Shown here: positions 14,011 to 14,321 of the stretch, in pieces
Numbering within the stretch: position 1 is the stretch's first letter
Layout of the letters: the number at the start of each line of letters is the position of its first letter
From: Victivallis vadensis
GTDB taxonomy: Bacteria; Verrucomicrobiota; Lentisphaeria; Victivallales; GWF2-50-93
Length of the DNA: 14,321 nucleotides
Reading direction: 5' to 3'
Assembly (NCBI GenBank): GCA_020718525.1
Contig: DYRX01000041.1
Location: 5,522-19,842 of the forward strand
Translations under genes and position numbers: made by a program
Notes under the pieces: generated by a model
The model's input: only the letters and a program-made list of their open reading frames with translations
Told to the model about the DNA's origin: nothing
The model's database searches: none

Positions 14011-14279
14011 CCGCGGAGTGGCGGAGGGACCTAGCCTATGGTTTCAACCATAGGAATCCATCGTAAAATAGGATCATGCGTGCTGAAGGCACGCTGTTTC
14101 CCTGCACCGTCCCTACAGGACGCAATGGCTGTACGTATTCAGTAAACTCCGTTCGTTTACTGAATCCGTACTAAAGATTCGCTGAACGACGTAGTTCAGT
14201 GAATTTTTACCCGCAGAATTCCGCCAAACAGACCGGTCATAATTTGCTTTCAAGCCCTCCAGGCTTTATTTTAGGCGGA
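14011..14279. ncRNA. Run of about eight consecutive hairpins: structured RNA candidate or hairpin-rich dispersed element
   Basis: Inverted repeats follow each other almost without a gap: CCGC/GCGG at 14011-14024; CCTATGGTT/AACCATAGG at 14035-14054 (9 bp, 2-base loop); GCGTGC/GCACGC at 14078-14094; CGTCC/GGACG at 14108-14122; GTACG plus TTCAGTAAAC with their complements at 14131-14171; ATTCGCTGAAC/GTTCAGTGAAT at 14177-14204; and TCCGCCAAA/TTTaGGCGGA at 14220-14279 enclosing AAGCC/GGCTT at 14252-14266. The penultimate large stem is followed by T5. No open reading frame explains it. Strand is undecided because stems are symmetric, although one G-T pair at 14181 is tolerated. Alternatives are a REP/MITE-like composite element. 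Confidence 0.5.
14177..14208 (+). terminator. Rho-independent-terminator-like hairpin inside the hairpin run
   Basis: An 11-bp stem (ATTCGCTGAAC with GTTCAGTGAAT, one G-T pair) with a 6-base loop is directly followed by T5 on the plus strand. It could terminate a transcript running rightward through the hairpins, or be just one unit of the repeated structure. Confidence 0.4.
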
Positions 14280-14321
14280 TGATGAAACACAAATTTGACG
14301 CGATTAAACTTAGCACGGGAA

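Noticed and set aside
14011..14279. CRISPR array
   Set aside because: The units are unlike each other in sequence and are inverted repeats without equal-length spacers.

Overview
The window most resembles a bacterium of the PVC group, probably Lentisphaerota or a relative. This is inferred from protein types, not from a marker gene. The clues are a short pseudopilin-like protein with an H-X9-DG motif, a secreted protein joining a polymorphic-repeat beta-helix to a choice-of-anchor Q segment and FG-GAP/VCBS-type calcium repeats, and a divergent GH9 glycoside hydrolase. TGA ends several intact genes, so the standard bacterial code applies.

Left part (1-2200): an AT-richer accessory zone. It starts with the 5' part of a minus-strand Mrr-type restriction endonuclease that runs off the left edge. 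Just upstream of mrr (760-851) is an imperfect palindrome with two unpaired bases on one arm and R-box-like ends, which looks like an integron attC site; mrr begins 20 bases beyond it, as a cassette gene would. Further along the minus strand are two small membrane-protein genes, both apparently broken (one by a single-base frameshift, one by an in-frame TGA), and GC-rich hairpins, two of which share short motifs with the attC-like site. This reads as a decaying cassette array.

Middle (2195-10005): a plus-strand pseudopilin-like H-X9-DG gene converges with a minus-strand operon, leaving only two bases between the stop codons. In transcription order the operon is: QueG-like Fe-S protein 1, secreted beta-helix/beta-propeller protein, QueG-like Fe-S protein 2, GH9 hydrolase. 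Genes are overlapped or tightly spaced, and a good extended -10 promoter (10100-10128) lies ahead of the first. Two paralogous, presumably cytoplasmic, Fe-S oxidoreductases therefore bracket a large exported protein and are co-transcribed with an exported carbohydrase.

Right part (10271-13677): a probable two-gene minus-strand operon of a GT39/ArnT-like membrane glycosyltransferase and an AspT/YidE-type transporter with two TrkA-C-like domains. Upstream is an orphan coding remnant without a start codon (13704-13967), followed at 14011-14279 by a run of about eight consecutive hairpins. The latter is either a structured RNA or a hairpin-rich dispersed element and is one of the two most unusual stretches here, with the attC-like site.

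No tRNA, rRNA, CRISPR array or complete insertion sequence was seen.
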